This document shows positions 18,212 through 26,510 of a stretch of DNA of 64,000 nt, piece after piece; within the stretch, counting starts at the first letter, position 1; every line of letters starts with the position of its first letter. The translations under genes and the position numbers were made by a program. Source of the DNA: Gordonia insulae (GTDB lineage Bacteria; Actinomycetota; Actinomycetes; Mycobacteriales; Mycobacteriaceae); the NCBI RefSeq assembly GCF_003855095.1, contig NZ_CP033972.1:1736001-1800000 (forward strand), read 5' to 3'. The notes under the pieces were generated by a model. The model searched no databases. It was not told where the DNA came from and saw only the letters and a program-made list of their open reading frames with translations.

Positions 18212-18901
18212 TCACGGCCGCGTCGTGCGCTGTTCGCGCAGCCACGCCCGCACATCGCCGGCGTCGTGGCGCGCACCGAGGAGGTCGCGCGTCGCGCGGC
18301 CCAGGCACACCGAACGCATCAGAGATTCGGCGAGAGCGAGGTCATCACCCCAGGGCAGACCCGGTTTGGCCAACATCAGCGAGGCGACGCCGTGTGCCGC
18401 CGCCCAGAACTCGAGCAGCACCTCGGTGACGTCCGAATCCGGGAAGAAGCCCTCTGCGGCGAGTTCGGCCACCGTCGCCGACATCCGGTTGAACGCCGAC
18501 GTCGCGAGCACCTCGTCCACCTTGGACGGGCCGTCGGGGCCCGACTGCCGGAACGCGATGCGATAGAGCACCGGCGTGGTCACGGCGAACCGGACGTAAC
18601 CCAATCCCTGCTGGAGTGCCCGCTCGAGTGGATCGTCGATCCCGGCCGACACCTCGGCCATCACGCCGTCGAGCTGCTCGAAGTATCGCGCGCACACCGC
18701 GTCGAGCATCGCGTCCTTGTCGGCGAAGTGGAGGTAGATCGACGGCGGGGTCACACCGACCCGCGCGGCGACCGCGCGTACCGACACCGCGGCATCGTCA
18801 CCGTGCTCGAGCAGCAAGGCGTTGGCCGCCTCGATGATCTCCTCGGCCAGCAGCTCACCGGAACCGCGGGGCGACCTGGTCCGTCTCGTCGTGCTCGACA
18901 C
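18212..18901 (-). CDS. TetR family transcriptional regulator
   Basis: The 229-residue regulator has an N-terminal helix-turn-helix, VSVRAVAARVGVTPPSIYLH, with FADKDAMLDAVCARYFE completing the TetR signature. The rest is a helical ligand-binding domain. I start at the GTG at 18901, preceded by GAGGAG. This overlaps the end of the MMPL gene by 47 bases; the longer open frame adds 41 residues of low-complexity sequence. It lies downstream of and overlaps the MMPL transporter gene, so it probably represses that operon and is co-expressed with it. A GTTAA/TTAAC inverted repeat near the MMPL start is a possible operator. Confidence 0.88.
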   Translation of the reverse strand: MSSTTRRTRSPRGSGELLAEEIIEAANALLLEHGDDAAVSVRAVAARVGVTPPSIYLHFADKDAMLDAVCARYFEQLDGVMAEVSAGIDDPLERALQQGLGYVRFAVTTPVLYRIAFRQSGPDGPSKVDEVLATSAFNRMSATVAELAAEGFFPDSDVTEVLLEFWAAAHGVASLMLAKPGLPWGDDLALAESLMRSVCLGRATRDLLGARHDAGDVRAWLREQRTTRP

Positions 18902-21176
18902 GGCTCTCCTCGTCGACTGAGGTTCCGGCCGGGGCCGGAACGGATGGTCGGGTGCTGATCGACTCCGACAGTCCGATGCGATCGTGGAGTCGTCGGAGGG
19001 GTCCCGGCGCCCACCAGTTCGCACGCCCGGCGAGGCGCATGAACGCCGGGACCAGCAGCATGCGGATCAGGGTGGCGTCCATCAGGACGGCCAGGGTCAG
19101 TCCCACCCCGAACATTCTCATGAACGACACCTCCGACGCCGCGATCCCCGCGAACACGATGCTCATCAGCAGCGCCGCGGCGGTGACCACCCTGCCGGTT
19201 CGTGCGATGCCCACCGCCACGGCGTGATCGCTCCCTTCCCTGCTGCCGTCGGAGTCGAGCCATTCCTCGCGGATTCGGCCGAGCAGGAACACCTCGTAGT
19301 CCATCGACAACCCGAACGCGATGCAGAACATCAAGACCGGGATGGTGGCCACCAGGTATCCGGTCGCGGTGGTGCCGAGCCCGCCGAGATGCCCGTCCTG
19401 GAAGAACCAGACCATCGCACCGAAGGTCGCGGACAGCGAGAGCACGTTGAGGACAAGGGCCTTGAGCGGCAACACCACGCTGCCGGTGAACAGGAACAGG
19501 AGGACGAAGGTCGCGAGCGCGATCATCGTCAGAACCCACGGCAGGTGGTCGTAGATGGCGTTCACCGTGTCCTGGTTGGTCGCCGCCAGCCCGGTGAACA
19601 GGACACCGACACCGGCCGGGACCGCGACGGCGCGCATCCGGTCGAGTTGGGCGAGCCCCTCGTCACGCATCGGCTCGAGATCGGTGGACACCGAGATGAG
19701 TGAGGTGGTGCCGCGGGTGTTCGCCGGGTCCCCGGGGCCCACCTGTCGACCGTCGACGAATGTGCCCGCCGACGACGACGCCGAATCCACCTGCTCGACC
19801 TCGGACAGCGCGGCGGTGTATCCGGCCAGCGTCGGGCCATCGGGAAGCCCGGACGCGACGACCGTGACCGACGCGGACATGTTCTGCGCGAAGTCGTCCC
19901 GGATCTCCTGCTGGATCGCATGCGATGACGCCGTCGGCGGCAACACCCGGTCGTCCGGGAACCCGAAGCGGATCCCGAGGAAGGGCGCACCGAGGACGAG
20001 GAGCAGGGTCGTCACCACCAGGGCCACCGGCAGCGCGTGCCGGAGGACGAACTGCACCAACCGATACCAGCGGGTCTCCTCGACGGCACGCGGCGCCGGC
20101 GTTGGTCGGCGGAAGATCCTGCGCAGGGGACGACGGACATCGAGCGCGTCCACGCGCGGTCCCAGGACCATCAGGATCGCCGGTGTGAGGACGAGCGCGG
20201 CGAGCGATGCCACGATGACCACCCCGACGCCGGCGTAGGCGAACGAGCGCAGGAAGTACATCGGGAAGATGGCGAGCGCCGCGAGGGACAACGCGACGGT
20301 GACCGCCGAGAACGCCACCGTCCGACCGGCGGTCGCCATGGTCGTCGCGATCGCGGCGGGACGGGGGGCGCCGCCCGTGACCTCCTCGCGGTAGCGCGTC
20401 ACGATCAGCAACGTGTAGTCGATCGCAAGGGCCAATCCCAGTGCCGTGGTGAGGTTCAGCGCGAAGATCGAGACGTCGGTGAATTCCGCGATGAGGCGCA
20501 GCAGTGCGAAGGTGCCCACGATGGCGACGATGCCGATGACGACCGGTAGAGCAGCCGCCACCAGACCACCGAACACGACGATGAGCACCACGAAGCTGAT
20601 CGGGATCGCGATCCCCTCGGCGACCGCCAGGTCCTTCGTCGTCTGCGCGTTCACCTGGCTGAACACCAGGCCCTGACCTCCGACGCGGACGGAGATCCCC
20701 TGTCGCTCACCGGTGAAGCGCTCGTCGATCTGCTGCGCGTACGCCGGTGCGTCATCCTCGCCCCCGGCCAGCGTCAGCACGATCAGCGCCGATGAGGAGT
20801 CCTCGCTGACCAGCGCCGGCGCCAGGTCCGGGTTCTGCCAGACCGACAGGATGGGTCGCTGGACGTGGTCGACGGTCTCGAGTTCACCGACGATGCCGGT
20901 GCCGACCTCCCGCGCCGTCGGGTCGGTGGCCATGTTCATCCCGGCGGGTCCGTCGAGCTTCACCACCACCTGCAGTCCACCTCGGTCGAAGGTCTCCTCG
21001 AGGACGCGGTCGGCCCGTGAGGACTCCGATCCGGGGTCGCTGTAGCCACCGGCGAGCAGGTGCTGCGCGGCAGTGGCGCCGTAGAGCCCGGCCAGGATCA
21101 GCACGAGAAACGCGACACCCAGCACCGCCCGGGGCATCTTCAGGATGAATCTGGTCAGTCTCGCCGGCATGCGCAC
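18855..21176 (-). CDS. MMPL family RND transporter
   Basis: The 773-residue protein has the twofold MMPL layout: an N-terminal helix, an extracytoplasmic porter domain (about 35-180), five helices, a second porter domain near 410-520, and the final helix bundle. The conserved SMDYEVFLLGRIREEW motif near residue 640 carries the residues of the MMPL proton relay, and the matching first-half motif is ALAIDYTLLIVTRYREE. Mycobacteriales MMPL proteins export lipids, siderophores or drugs. No lipid-synthesis gene is adjacent, so drug or fatty-acid efflux under the overlapping TetR gene is more likely. The siderophore island is 5 kb away on the same strand but is not contiguous. Confidence 0.9.
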   Translation of the reverse strand: MRMPARLTRFILKMPRAVLGVAFLVLILAGLYGATAAQHLLAGGYSDPGSESSRADRVLEETFDRGGLQVVVKLDGPAGMNMATDPTAREVGTGIVGELETVDHVQRPILSVWQNPDLAPALVSEDSSSALIVLTLAGGEDDAPAYAQQIDERFTGERQGISVRVGGQGLVFSQVNAQTTKDLAVAEGIAIPISFVVLIVVFGGLVAAALPVVIGIVAIVGTFALLRLIAEFTDVSIFALNLTTALGLALAIDYTLLIVTRYREEVTGGAPRPAAIATTMATAGRTVAFSAVTVALSLAALAIFPMYFLRSFAYAGVGVVIVASLAALVLTPAILMVLGPRVDALDVRRPLRRIFRRPTPAPRAVEETRWYRLVQFVLRHALPVALVVTTLLLVLGAPFLGIRFGFPDDRVLPPTASSHAIQQEIRDDFAQNMSASVTVVASGLPDGPTLAGYTAALSEVEQVDSASSSAGTFVDGRQVGPGDPANTRGTTSLISVSTDLEPMRDEGLAQLDRMRAVAVPAGVGVLFTGLAATNQDTVNAIYDHLPWVLTMIALATFVLLFLFTGSVVLPLKALVLNVLSLSATFGAMVWFFQDGHLGGLGTTATGYLVATIPVLMFCIAFGLSMDYEVFLLGRIREEWLDSDGSREGSDHAVAVGIARTGRVVTAAALLMSIVFAGIAASEVSFMRMFGVGLTLAVLMDATLIRMLLVPAFMRLAGRANWWAPGPLRRLHDRIGLSESISTRPSVPAPAGTSVDEESRVEHDETDQVAPRFR

Positions 21177-21197
21177 TCCCCACAGTCGCTTATCGGC

Positions 21198-21217
21198 GTT
21201 AAGTTACCAGCATTAAC
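21198..21217. promoter_or_regulatory. Inverted repeat GTTAA-N10-TTAAC before the MMPL-TetR operon
   Basis: Five-base arms lie 22-41 bases upstream of the MMPL start, in a short AT-rich patch that also covers the MpaB stop codon. The spacing fits a TetR operator over the promoter. Arms this short can arise by chance. Confidence 0.3.
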
Positions 21218-22421
21218 CAACAGCGGTCAATTGATCGTTCCCGGCGTCGGGCAGGCCCAGACCACGACGGACCGTGCGCAACTCACGACGGACGACGGCA
21301 CGCTCCGACCCCAGCAGACCCGTCGCCCGCAGCACCTCCCTCAGCCGCACCGCCGGGCGGGCGACGTCGACGAGGTGATGGAGCGGCGTGCGCCGCAGAC
21401 CCAGCGCACCCGCCGCGGACTCCTCCATCCAGCGGGTGCTGATCGACGAGAACGACGTGGAGAGAACGGGTTTGATGACCACGCCCATCATCGTGACCAC
21501 GGGCCCCGGCAGCGGGATCGCATCCCGCAGGTCGTAGCCGTCTCGCAACAGGGCGTGCGTCAGGCGTTTCGACACGGCGTCCGGCTCGAGTTCGAACTCG
21601 GCGGCGATCGTGAACAGTTCACGTGCAGCGGCGAAGTCGGCGGGCAGACGCTCGTCGTCGACACCGATCACCCAACCGATCCAGCGCCACAGGTGCGTGA
21701 TCGCCGCCCGCTCGGCACTGCTGTACCGGATGCCGAGATCGCGGGCGATGGTCAGCGGCAACACCAGGAAACCGCCGCTGATCGTCAGCGCCGAGTACGT
21801 CTGGTTGATCGGCACGCCCCAGGCGTCGACGTCCCAGACGTCGCCGGAGCCGGCACGGTCCCGGAGGAGGTGATCGCGGATCAGTGCGTGGAGCAATCGG
21901 ATACGTATCGTGGCGACCCAGCCGGGCGCACCCGGCCGCATCGAGCCCGGAGTGGTCGCCTCCGCGACCCACCGCGCCGTGTTCTGCACACGTTCGAGGG
22001 TGCCCTCCCCGAGCCGCCCGGTGGCGGCGAGCGGACGGACGAATCCCTGGGCCTTGTATCCGTAGATCAGAGATTGATAGAGCGTCGACGACTGCAGTGT
22101 GCCGAATCGCCACCACGCCCGGGCGCCGGCCTCGGCGAGCGACGGGTCGAACCATGCCGGTGGCGTGCTCGCCGATCGGATCAGCGCACCGAGCGCCGGC
22201 GGCATCGCCGGGTCGTCGGGGTCGTCGGGGTCGTCGGGGTCGTTGCCGACCATCGCCAACAGTTGCGTCCAGCCGATCCGCCGCTCGTGCATCTCGGCGA
22301 TCACCGCGTCGGCGACTTCGTCGGAGCGCGCGAGTCCGTCCTCCAGGCGTGCGACGACCTCGGGGTGACGCTCGGCGACGGCATCCCAATTACGCGCACC
22401 GGTGATCGACGCGGCATCCAT
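21213..22421 (-). CDS. MpaB-like oxygenase (DUF2236 family)
   Basis: The 402-residue protein carries the DUF2236 core: an arginine/histidine-rich helix RIRLLHALIRDHLL near residue 195, WGVPINQTYSALT near 225, then a W-x-x-IG-x-x-IGVDDERLP segment near 265. The family includes latex-clearing protein Lcp and fungal MpaB, heme-dependent oxygenases that cleave C=C bonds. Lcp is exported by a twin-arginine signal, absent here, so this is a cytosolic MpaB-like member of unknown substrate. I start at the ATG at 22421 because GGAG precedes it closely; an upstream ATG adds 19 residues. A Pro/Asp repeat near residue 60 is encoded by a 9-base tandem. Confidence 0.82.
   Translation of the reverse strand: MDAASITGARNWDAVAERHPEVVARLEDGLARSDEVADAVIAEMHERRIGWTQLLAMVGNDPDDPDDPDDPAMPPALGALIRSASTPPAWFDPSLAEAGARAWWRFGTLQSSTLYQSLIYGYKAQGFVRPLAATGRLGEGTLERVQNTARWVAEATTPGSMRPGAPGWVATIRIRLLHALIRDHLLRDRAGSGDVWDVDAWGVPINQTYSALTISGGFLVLPLTIARDLGIRYSSAERAAITHLWRWIGWVIGVDDERLPADFAAARELFTIAAEFELEPDAVSKRLTHALLRDGYDLRDAIPLPGPVVTMMGVVIKPVLSTSFSSISTRWMEESAAGALGLRRTPLHHLVDVARPAVRLREVLRATGLLGSERAVVRRELRTVRRGLGLPDAGNDQLTAVG
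22212..22243. repeat. 9-bp tandem repeat (GTCGTCGGG), about 3.5 units
   Basis: The tandem lies inside the MpaB-like gene and encodes Asp-Asp-Pro units on the minus strand. A multiple of three keeps the frame, so unit number can vary without breaking the protein. Confidence 0.8.
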
Positions 22422-22597
22422 GCCTCCATGGTGGGCGCGGCATGTGCGCTGGTCAAGCACCACTCTGCCGCCCGGCACGCGATGTCGTGTGGGACGTTCG
22501 GTGCAGACGTCCGCCCCAATCCCGATCCCGCGGAGTCGGCACGCCGTCGAGGTGAAACGTGTTCTAATTCACCTCCGTCAACACCCGTACGAGTCCG

Positions 22598-23728
22598 ATG
22601 GATGTCCTGATGCCGAACAACGATTCCCTGAACGCCAACGAGGTCGCGCGGCCCACGTCGTCGCGACGCGACCCCGACTGGCTCCGCGGCCGACTCGCCG
22701 ATTGGCTGCCGACCGTTGTCGGCGCCCCGGCCACCATCACCCGCCTCGAGATCCCGTCGGCCAACGGGATGTCGAGCGAGACCATCGTGGTCGACGCCGA
22801 ATGGGAGGGCGTCGCGCATCCACTCGTCGTCCGGGTGGCGCCGATGCCGGAGAGCGACCCGGTGTTCCCCAGCTACGATCTCGATCGTCAGTTCGCGATC
22901 ATCGGCCACGTCGCGTCGAGCACCTACGTCGCGCTACCGTCCCTCTACTGGTCCGAGCCCGACCCTGCGCGTCTGGGTGCGCCGTTCTTCGTCATGGGAC
23001 GTGTCGACGGGCTGGTTCCACCGGACGTGATGCCCTACACCTTCGGATCCTGGGTCACCGAGGCCGGTGCCGAGCAACGGGCCACGCTGGCAGAGAAGAC
23101 GATCGAGACCCTCGCGATGATCCATTCCGCGCCGCCCCCGATGGAATCCCTCGACCTGCCGGCCCCCGGCGAGACACCCTTGCGGGCGCACGTCCGACGA
23201 CTGCGCGAGTTCTACACGTGGGCCAGTGCGGGGCGAGCCGGCTCCGGCCTGATCGAGCGCGGATTCGCCTGGGTGGACGCGCATTTCCCCGTCGAGTCGG
23301 ATGCGGTACTGACCTGGGGCGACGCCCGCATCGGGAATGTGATCTACCAGGACTTCACACCCGCGGCGGTGCTCGATTGGGAGATGGCGGCCTACGGTCC
23401 GCGCGAGCTGGACGTCGCATGGCTCATCTTCCTGCACCGGTTCTTCCAGGACCTCGCCGAGATGGCCGGCCTGCCCGGATTGCCCGATTTCCTACGGCGC
23501 GACGACGTCGCCGAGGCCTACCGGCGCACGTCGGGCCACGAACCTCGCGACCTCGATTTCTACACCACCTACGCAGCCCTCATCCACGCGGTGGTGATGT
23601 TCCGTATCCAGTCACGCGCAATCCATTTCGGTCAGGCGGAGGAACCCGCCGACACCGACGACATGATCCTGCATCGGGCCACACTCGAGGCGATGCTCGC
23701 CGGGACGTACTGGGAGAAGGTGCGATAG
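22598..23728 (+). CDS. Phosphotransferase family protein (aminoglycoside-phosphotransferase fold)
   Basis: The 376-residue kinase-fold protein has TWGDARIGNVIY near residue 241 (catalytic Asp plus Asn; the usual H-G-D is changed to W-G-D) and the metal-binding VLDWEMAAYGP near 258. This set resembles the ACAD10/FadE36-like branch of APH-fold proteins, found near fatty-acid and steroid genes and thought to phosphorylate hydroxyacyl groups or sugars rather than antibiotics. The next gene begins right after its TAG stop, indicating a fixed pair. The ATG at 22598 is used; another lies four codons in. It is transcribed divergently from the MpaB-like gene. Confidence 0.82.
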   Translation: MDVLMPNNDSLNANEVARPTSSRRDPDWLRGRLADWLPTVVGAPATITRLEIPSANGMSSETIVVDAEWEGVAHPLVVRVAPMPESDPVFPSYDLDRQFAIIGHVASSTYVALPSLYWSEPDPARLGAPFFVMGRVDGLVPPDVMPYTFGSWVTEAGAEQRATLAEKTIETLAMIHSAPPPMESLDLPAPGETPLRAHVRRLREFYTWASAGRAGSGLIERGFAWVDAHFPVESDAVLTWGDARIGNVIYQDFTPAAVLDWEMAAYGPRELDVAWLIFLHRFFQDLAEMAGLPGLPDFLRRDDVAEAYRRTSGHEPRDLDFYTTYAALIHAVVMFRIQSRAIHFGQAEEPADTDDMILHRATLEAMLAGTYWEKVR

Positions 23729-24850
23729 ATGCTGTCACCGATGGACGACCACCCCATTCACCAGGTCGCCGAGGTCATCCGCCACGTACAGACCTCCGAC
23801 CGCAACTTCTACGACCGCTACTACTTCAACTGCCATGGTCCGGAAGAAGATTCACCGTGGCTGATCTTCGGCCTCGGTGTGTACCCGAACCTGGGTGTCA
23901 CCGACTGTTTCGCCGTCGTGCGCCGTGGCGATGATCACATCGTCGTACGCGCGTCCCGCGCACTCGGCGCCGACCGCACCGACATGCGGGTGGGGCCGTT
24001 CACCCTCGAGGTCCTCGACGGTCTGCACCGACTCCGCGTCGCCCTCGAGCCCGGGCACGGCGACCTGTCCTTCGATCTCACGTTCACCGCGACGAGCCCC
24101 GCCGCCTTGGAGCCGAGACACTTTCAGCGCCAGATCGAGCGGGTGACCTTCGATACCCAGCGGTTCGTCCAGACCGGGGACTGGTCGGGCGAACTGACGG
24201 TCGACGGTCGTCGATTCGGGGTCGAGCCCGGTCCGTGGCGCGGCAACCGCGACCGGTCGTGGGGTGTGCGCCCGGTCGGTGAGGCGGAGCCGCCGGGCCG
24301 CAGAGCCGACGCGAAGATCTCCGGCACGTTCTTCTGGATCTACTCGGTCATGCGCTTCGCCGACTTCTCGGTGGTCGTGGTGGTGCAGGAGACCGAGACC
24401 GGCGAACGGGTGATGGACGATGCCCGGCTCATCTGGGACGACCCCGCACACGAGCCGGAGTGGCTCGGGCACGTCACCCACGAGATCACCTTCATCCCCG
24501 GTACCCGTGAAACCGCCGAGGCCACTCTGCGTTTCACACGTCCATCGGGCAAGGTCGTCACGGTCACCTGCAGTCCGCAGCTGGCGAACCACCTTGCCTT
24601 CGGCACCGGATACGGGCTCGAACCCGACTGGCGGCACGGCATGTGGCAGGGCGAACTCAAGGTCGAGGATCTGCATCTCAAGGTCTCCGAGCTCGACCCG
24701 ACGATGAAGATGTTCTGTGTCACCGACCATTTCAGCCGTTTTGTCCTGTTCGACGGAGAGAACGAGTCCTTCGGCGACGGATTGTTCGAATTCGCGGCGA
24801 TCGGACCACACGAGCAGTACGGTTTCGCCGAGTACACTGACCCCGCCTGA
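23729..24850 (+). CDS. Lipocalin-like/AttH-type beta-rich hypothetical protein
   Basis: The 373-residue protein has no signal peptide or membrane segment and is rich in predicted beta strands. Landmarks are NFYDRYYFNCHGP near residue 28, GNRDRSWGVRPVGE near 175, and FFWIYSVMRFADFSVVVVVQ near 200. The R-D-x-S-W-G motif and two-barrel length recall AttH/hydroxyneurosporene-dehydrogenase-like lipocalins, which bind or modify hydrophobic molecules. The assignment is tentative. It starts immediately after the stop of the phosphotransferase gene, so the two products probably act on the same compound. Confidence 0.65.
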   Translation: MLSPMDDHPIHQVAEVIRHVQTSDRNFYDRYYFNCHGPEEDSPWLIFGLGVYPNLGVTDCFAVVRRGDDHIVVRASRALGADRTDMRVGPFTLEVLDGLHRLRVALEPGHGDLSFDLTFTATSPAALEPRHFQRQIERVTFDTQRFVQTGDWSGELTVDGRRFGVEPGPWRGNRDRSWGVRPVGEAEPPGRRADAKISGTFFWIYSVMRFADFSVVVVVQETETGERVMDDARLIWDDPAHEPEWLGHVTHEITFIPGTRETAEATLRFTRPSGKVVTVTCSPQLANHLAFGTGYGLEPDWRHGMWQGELKVEDLHLKVSELDPTMKMFCVTDHFSRFVLFDGENESFGDGLFEFAAIGPHEQYGFAEYTDPA

Positions 24851-24898
24851 CCGCCCAGCAGGCGCGTCATCGGCGCAGTCGTCATCGCCAGGAGATCC

Positions 24899-26470
24899 AT
24901 GTCGAACACACCGTTTGCCGGTCTGTCCCGTCGCGAGTTCCTCACCCGGGTGGGTGCTGCCGGTGGTGGGGCGCTCCTGACGTCGTGGGCCGCGCCGATC
25001 ATCGACAACGCCTATGCCTCCGCTGATCCGGCCGGTACCGGGTCGCTCGAGGACATCGAGCACATCGTCCTGTTCATGCAGGAGAACCGCTCGTTCGACC
25101 ACTACTTCGGAACCTATTCCGGCGTCCGCGGATTCGGAGAGCAATCGGCAGCATGGAAGCAGCGTGGCTGGGCGCCAGGAGTCGGCCCCACCCGCCGCGG
25201 CCACACCCTGCCGTTCCGGCTCGACACCGCCCACGATGCCAATCTCGACGGCGAGTGCATCAACGACCCCGACCATTCGTGGGAGGGCATGCATCAGGCG
25301 TGGAACCGGGGGCGCAACGACGGTTGGCTCCCGATGTCGATCCGGTCGGTGGGGCCCGCCAACGCCCCCGCGCTGATGGGTTACTACGAACGCGAGGACA
25401 TCCCCGTCCACCGGTCGCTGGCCGAGGCGTTCACGCTCTGCGACAACTACCACTGCTCCGTTCTCGGCCCCACCGACCCCAACCGTCTGTACTGGATGAG
25501 CGCCAACCTCGACCCGGGCGGCACCCATGGCGGGCCACTGCTCGAAACCCCCACGCTGATACCCAAATTCGTGTACACCTGGCGCACCATGCCGGAGAAT
25601 CTCCGCGACGCCGGGGTGAGCTGGAAGATCTACAACAACCGCGACCTCGGGCCGGTGTCCAGTGTGGTCCTCGACGGCATGATGGGCTGTTTCAAGCAGG
25701 CCCAGAACCCGAACTCCGAGCTGGCCCGGCGTGGGATCGCACCGACCTACCCGACCGATTTCGCCGCAGATGTGGCCGCCGACCGGCTGCCGAAGGTGTC
25801 CTGGGTGATCCCGTCGGCACTGAACTGCGAGCATCCCGCGCTGCCCGCCGCGCTCGGTGCCGTGGGTATCGTCGAACTCCTCGACATCCTCACGTCCAAT
25901 CGCAAGGTGTGGGAGAAGACCGCATTGATCATCTCCTACGACGAGAACGGCGGATTCTTCGACCACGTGACGCCGCCGACCCCGCCGCCGGGTACCCCAG
26001 GCGAGTTCGTCAGCGTGCCCGACATCACCAAGGTCTCGGCATCCAAAGGCATCCGCGGTCCGATCGGGCTCGGCTACCGGGTGCCCTGCTTCGTGATCTC
26101 CCCGTACAGCAGAGGCGGGCTGGTGGCCTCCGAGACGTTCGACCACACATCACAGCTCCGCCTCATCGAGGAGCGCTTCGGCGTCGACGTGCCCAACCTC
26201 ACGCCGTGGCGTCGCGGGGTCGTCGGGGACATGACCTCCACGTTCGACTTCGCGCGCCGACCGAATCCGGCGCGGCCACGTTTCGGCGATCCCCTCCCGG
26301 GCGCCCAGAACGCCCTGATCCAGTGCGGACCGAATGTCGCCGCGGGCACTCTCGGCAGGGGTCGGCCGTACCCGGTGCCGCCCAACCGGATGCCGCGCCA
26401 GCAGCCCGGGAGCCGACGGGCGCCCAGCGGGGTCGTCGCCGCGGCAGAACCCGGCGGCGGGGCATCCTGA
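24899..26470 (+). CDS. Tat-exported phospholipase C / phosphoesterase family protein
   Basis: The 523-residue protein begins with a twin-arginine signal ([11 protein letters not shown] at residues 9-19, followed by a hydrophobic stretch and AYASA near 41). The mature part is a PF04185 phosphoesterase: [15 protein letters not shown] near 60 with metal-ligand Glu and Asn, [15 protein letters not shown] near 190 with the catalytic threonine, and [12 protein letters not shown] near 350. M. tuberculosis PlcA-D belong here and cleave phosphatidylcholine. A ribosome site AGGAG lies eight bases before the ATG. It converges on the NRPS operon and ends in paired hairpins. Confidence 0.9.
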   Translation: MSNTPFAGLSRREFLTRVGAAGGGALLTSWAAPIIDNAYASADPAGTGSLEDIEHIVLFMQENRSFDHYFGTYSGVRGFGEQSAAWKQRGWAPGVGPTRRGHTLPFRLDTAHDANLDGECINDPDHSWEGMHQAWNRGRNDGWLPMSIRSVGPANAPALMGYYEREDIPVHRSLAEAFTLCDNYHCSVLGPTDPNRLYWMSANLDPGGTHGGPLLETPTLIPKFVYTWRTMPENLRDAGVSWKIYNNRDLGPVSSVVLDGMMGCFKQAQNPNSELARRGIAPTYPTDFAADVAADRLPKVSWVIPSALNCEHPALPAALGAVGIVELLDILTSNRKVWEKTALIISYDENGGFFDHVTPPTPPPGTPGEFVSVPDITKVSASKGIRGPIGLGYRVPCFVISPYSRGGLVASETFDHTSQLRLIEERFGVDVPNLTPWRRGVVGDMTSTFDFARRPNPARPRFGDPLPGAQNALIQCGPNVAAGTLGRGRPYPVPPNRMPRQQPGSRRAPSGVVAAAEPGGGAS

Positions 26471-26480
26471 GTCCAGATCT

Positions 26481-26510
26481 CCGGCGGTCGCCGGTGACAG
26501 GAGCGTCACC
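26481..26510. terminator. Two adjoining hairpins between convergent phospholipase and NRPS genes
   Basis: CCGGCG-GT-CGCCGG (26481-26494) is followed by GGTGAC-N6-GTCACC (26493-26510), which overlaps the NRPS stop codon. Together they could end transcription from both sides, including the long siderophore operon. Confidence 0.5.

Noticed and set aside
23852..26146. 764-codon open frame on the minus strand opposite the lipocalin-like and phospholipase genes
   Set aside because: It is an antisense shadow of two recognisable plus-strand proteins. Its translation is rich in Arg, His, Gly and Asp without any domain, as expected for reverse frames in GC-rich DNA.
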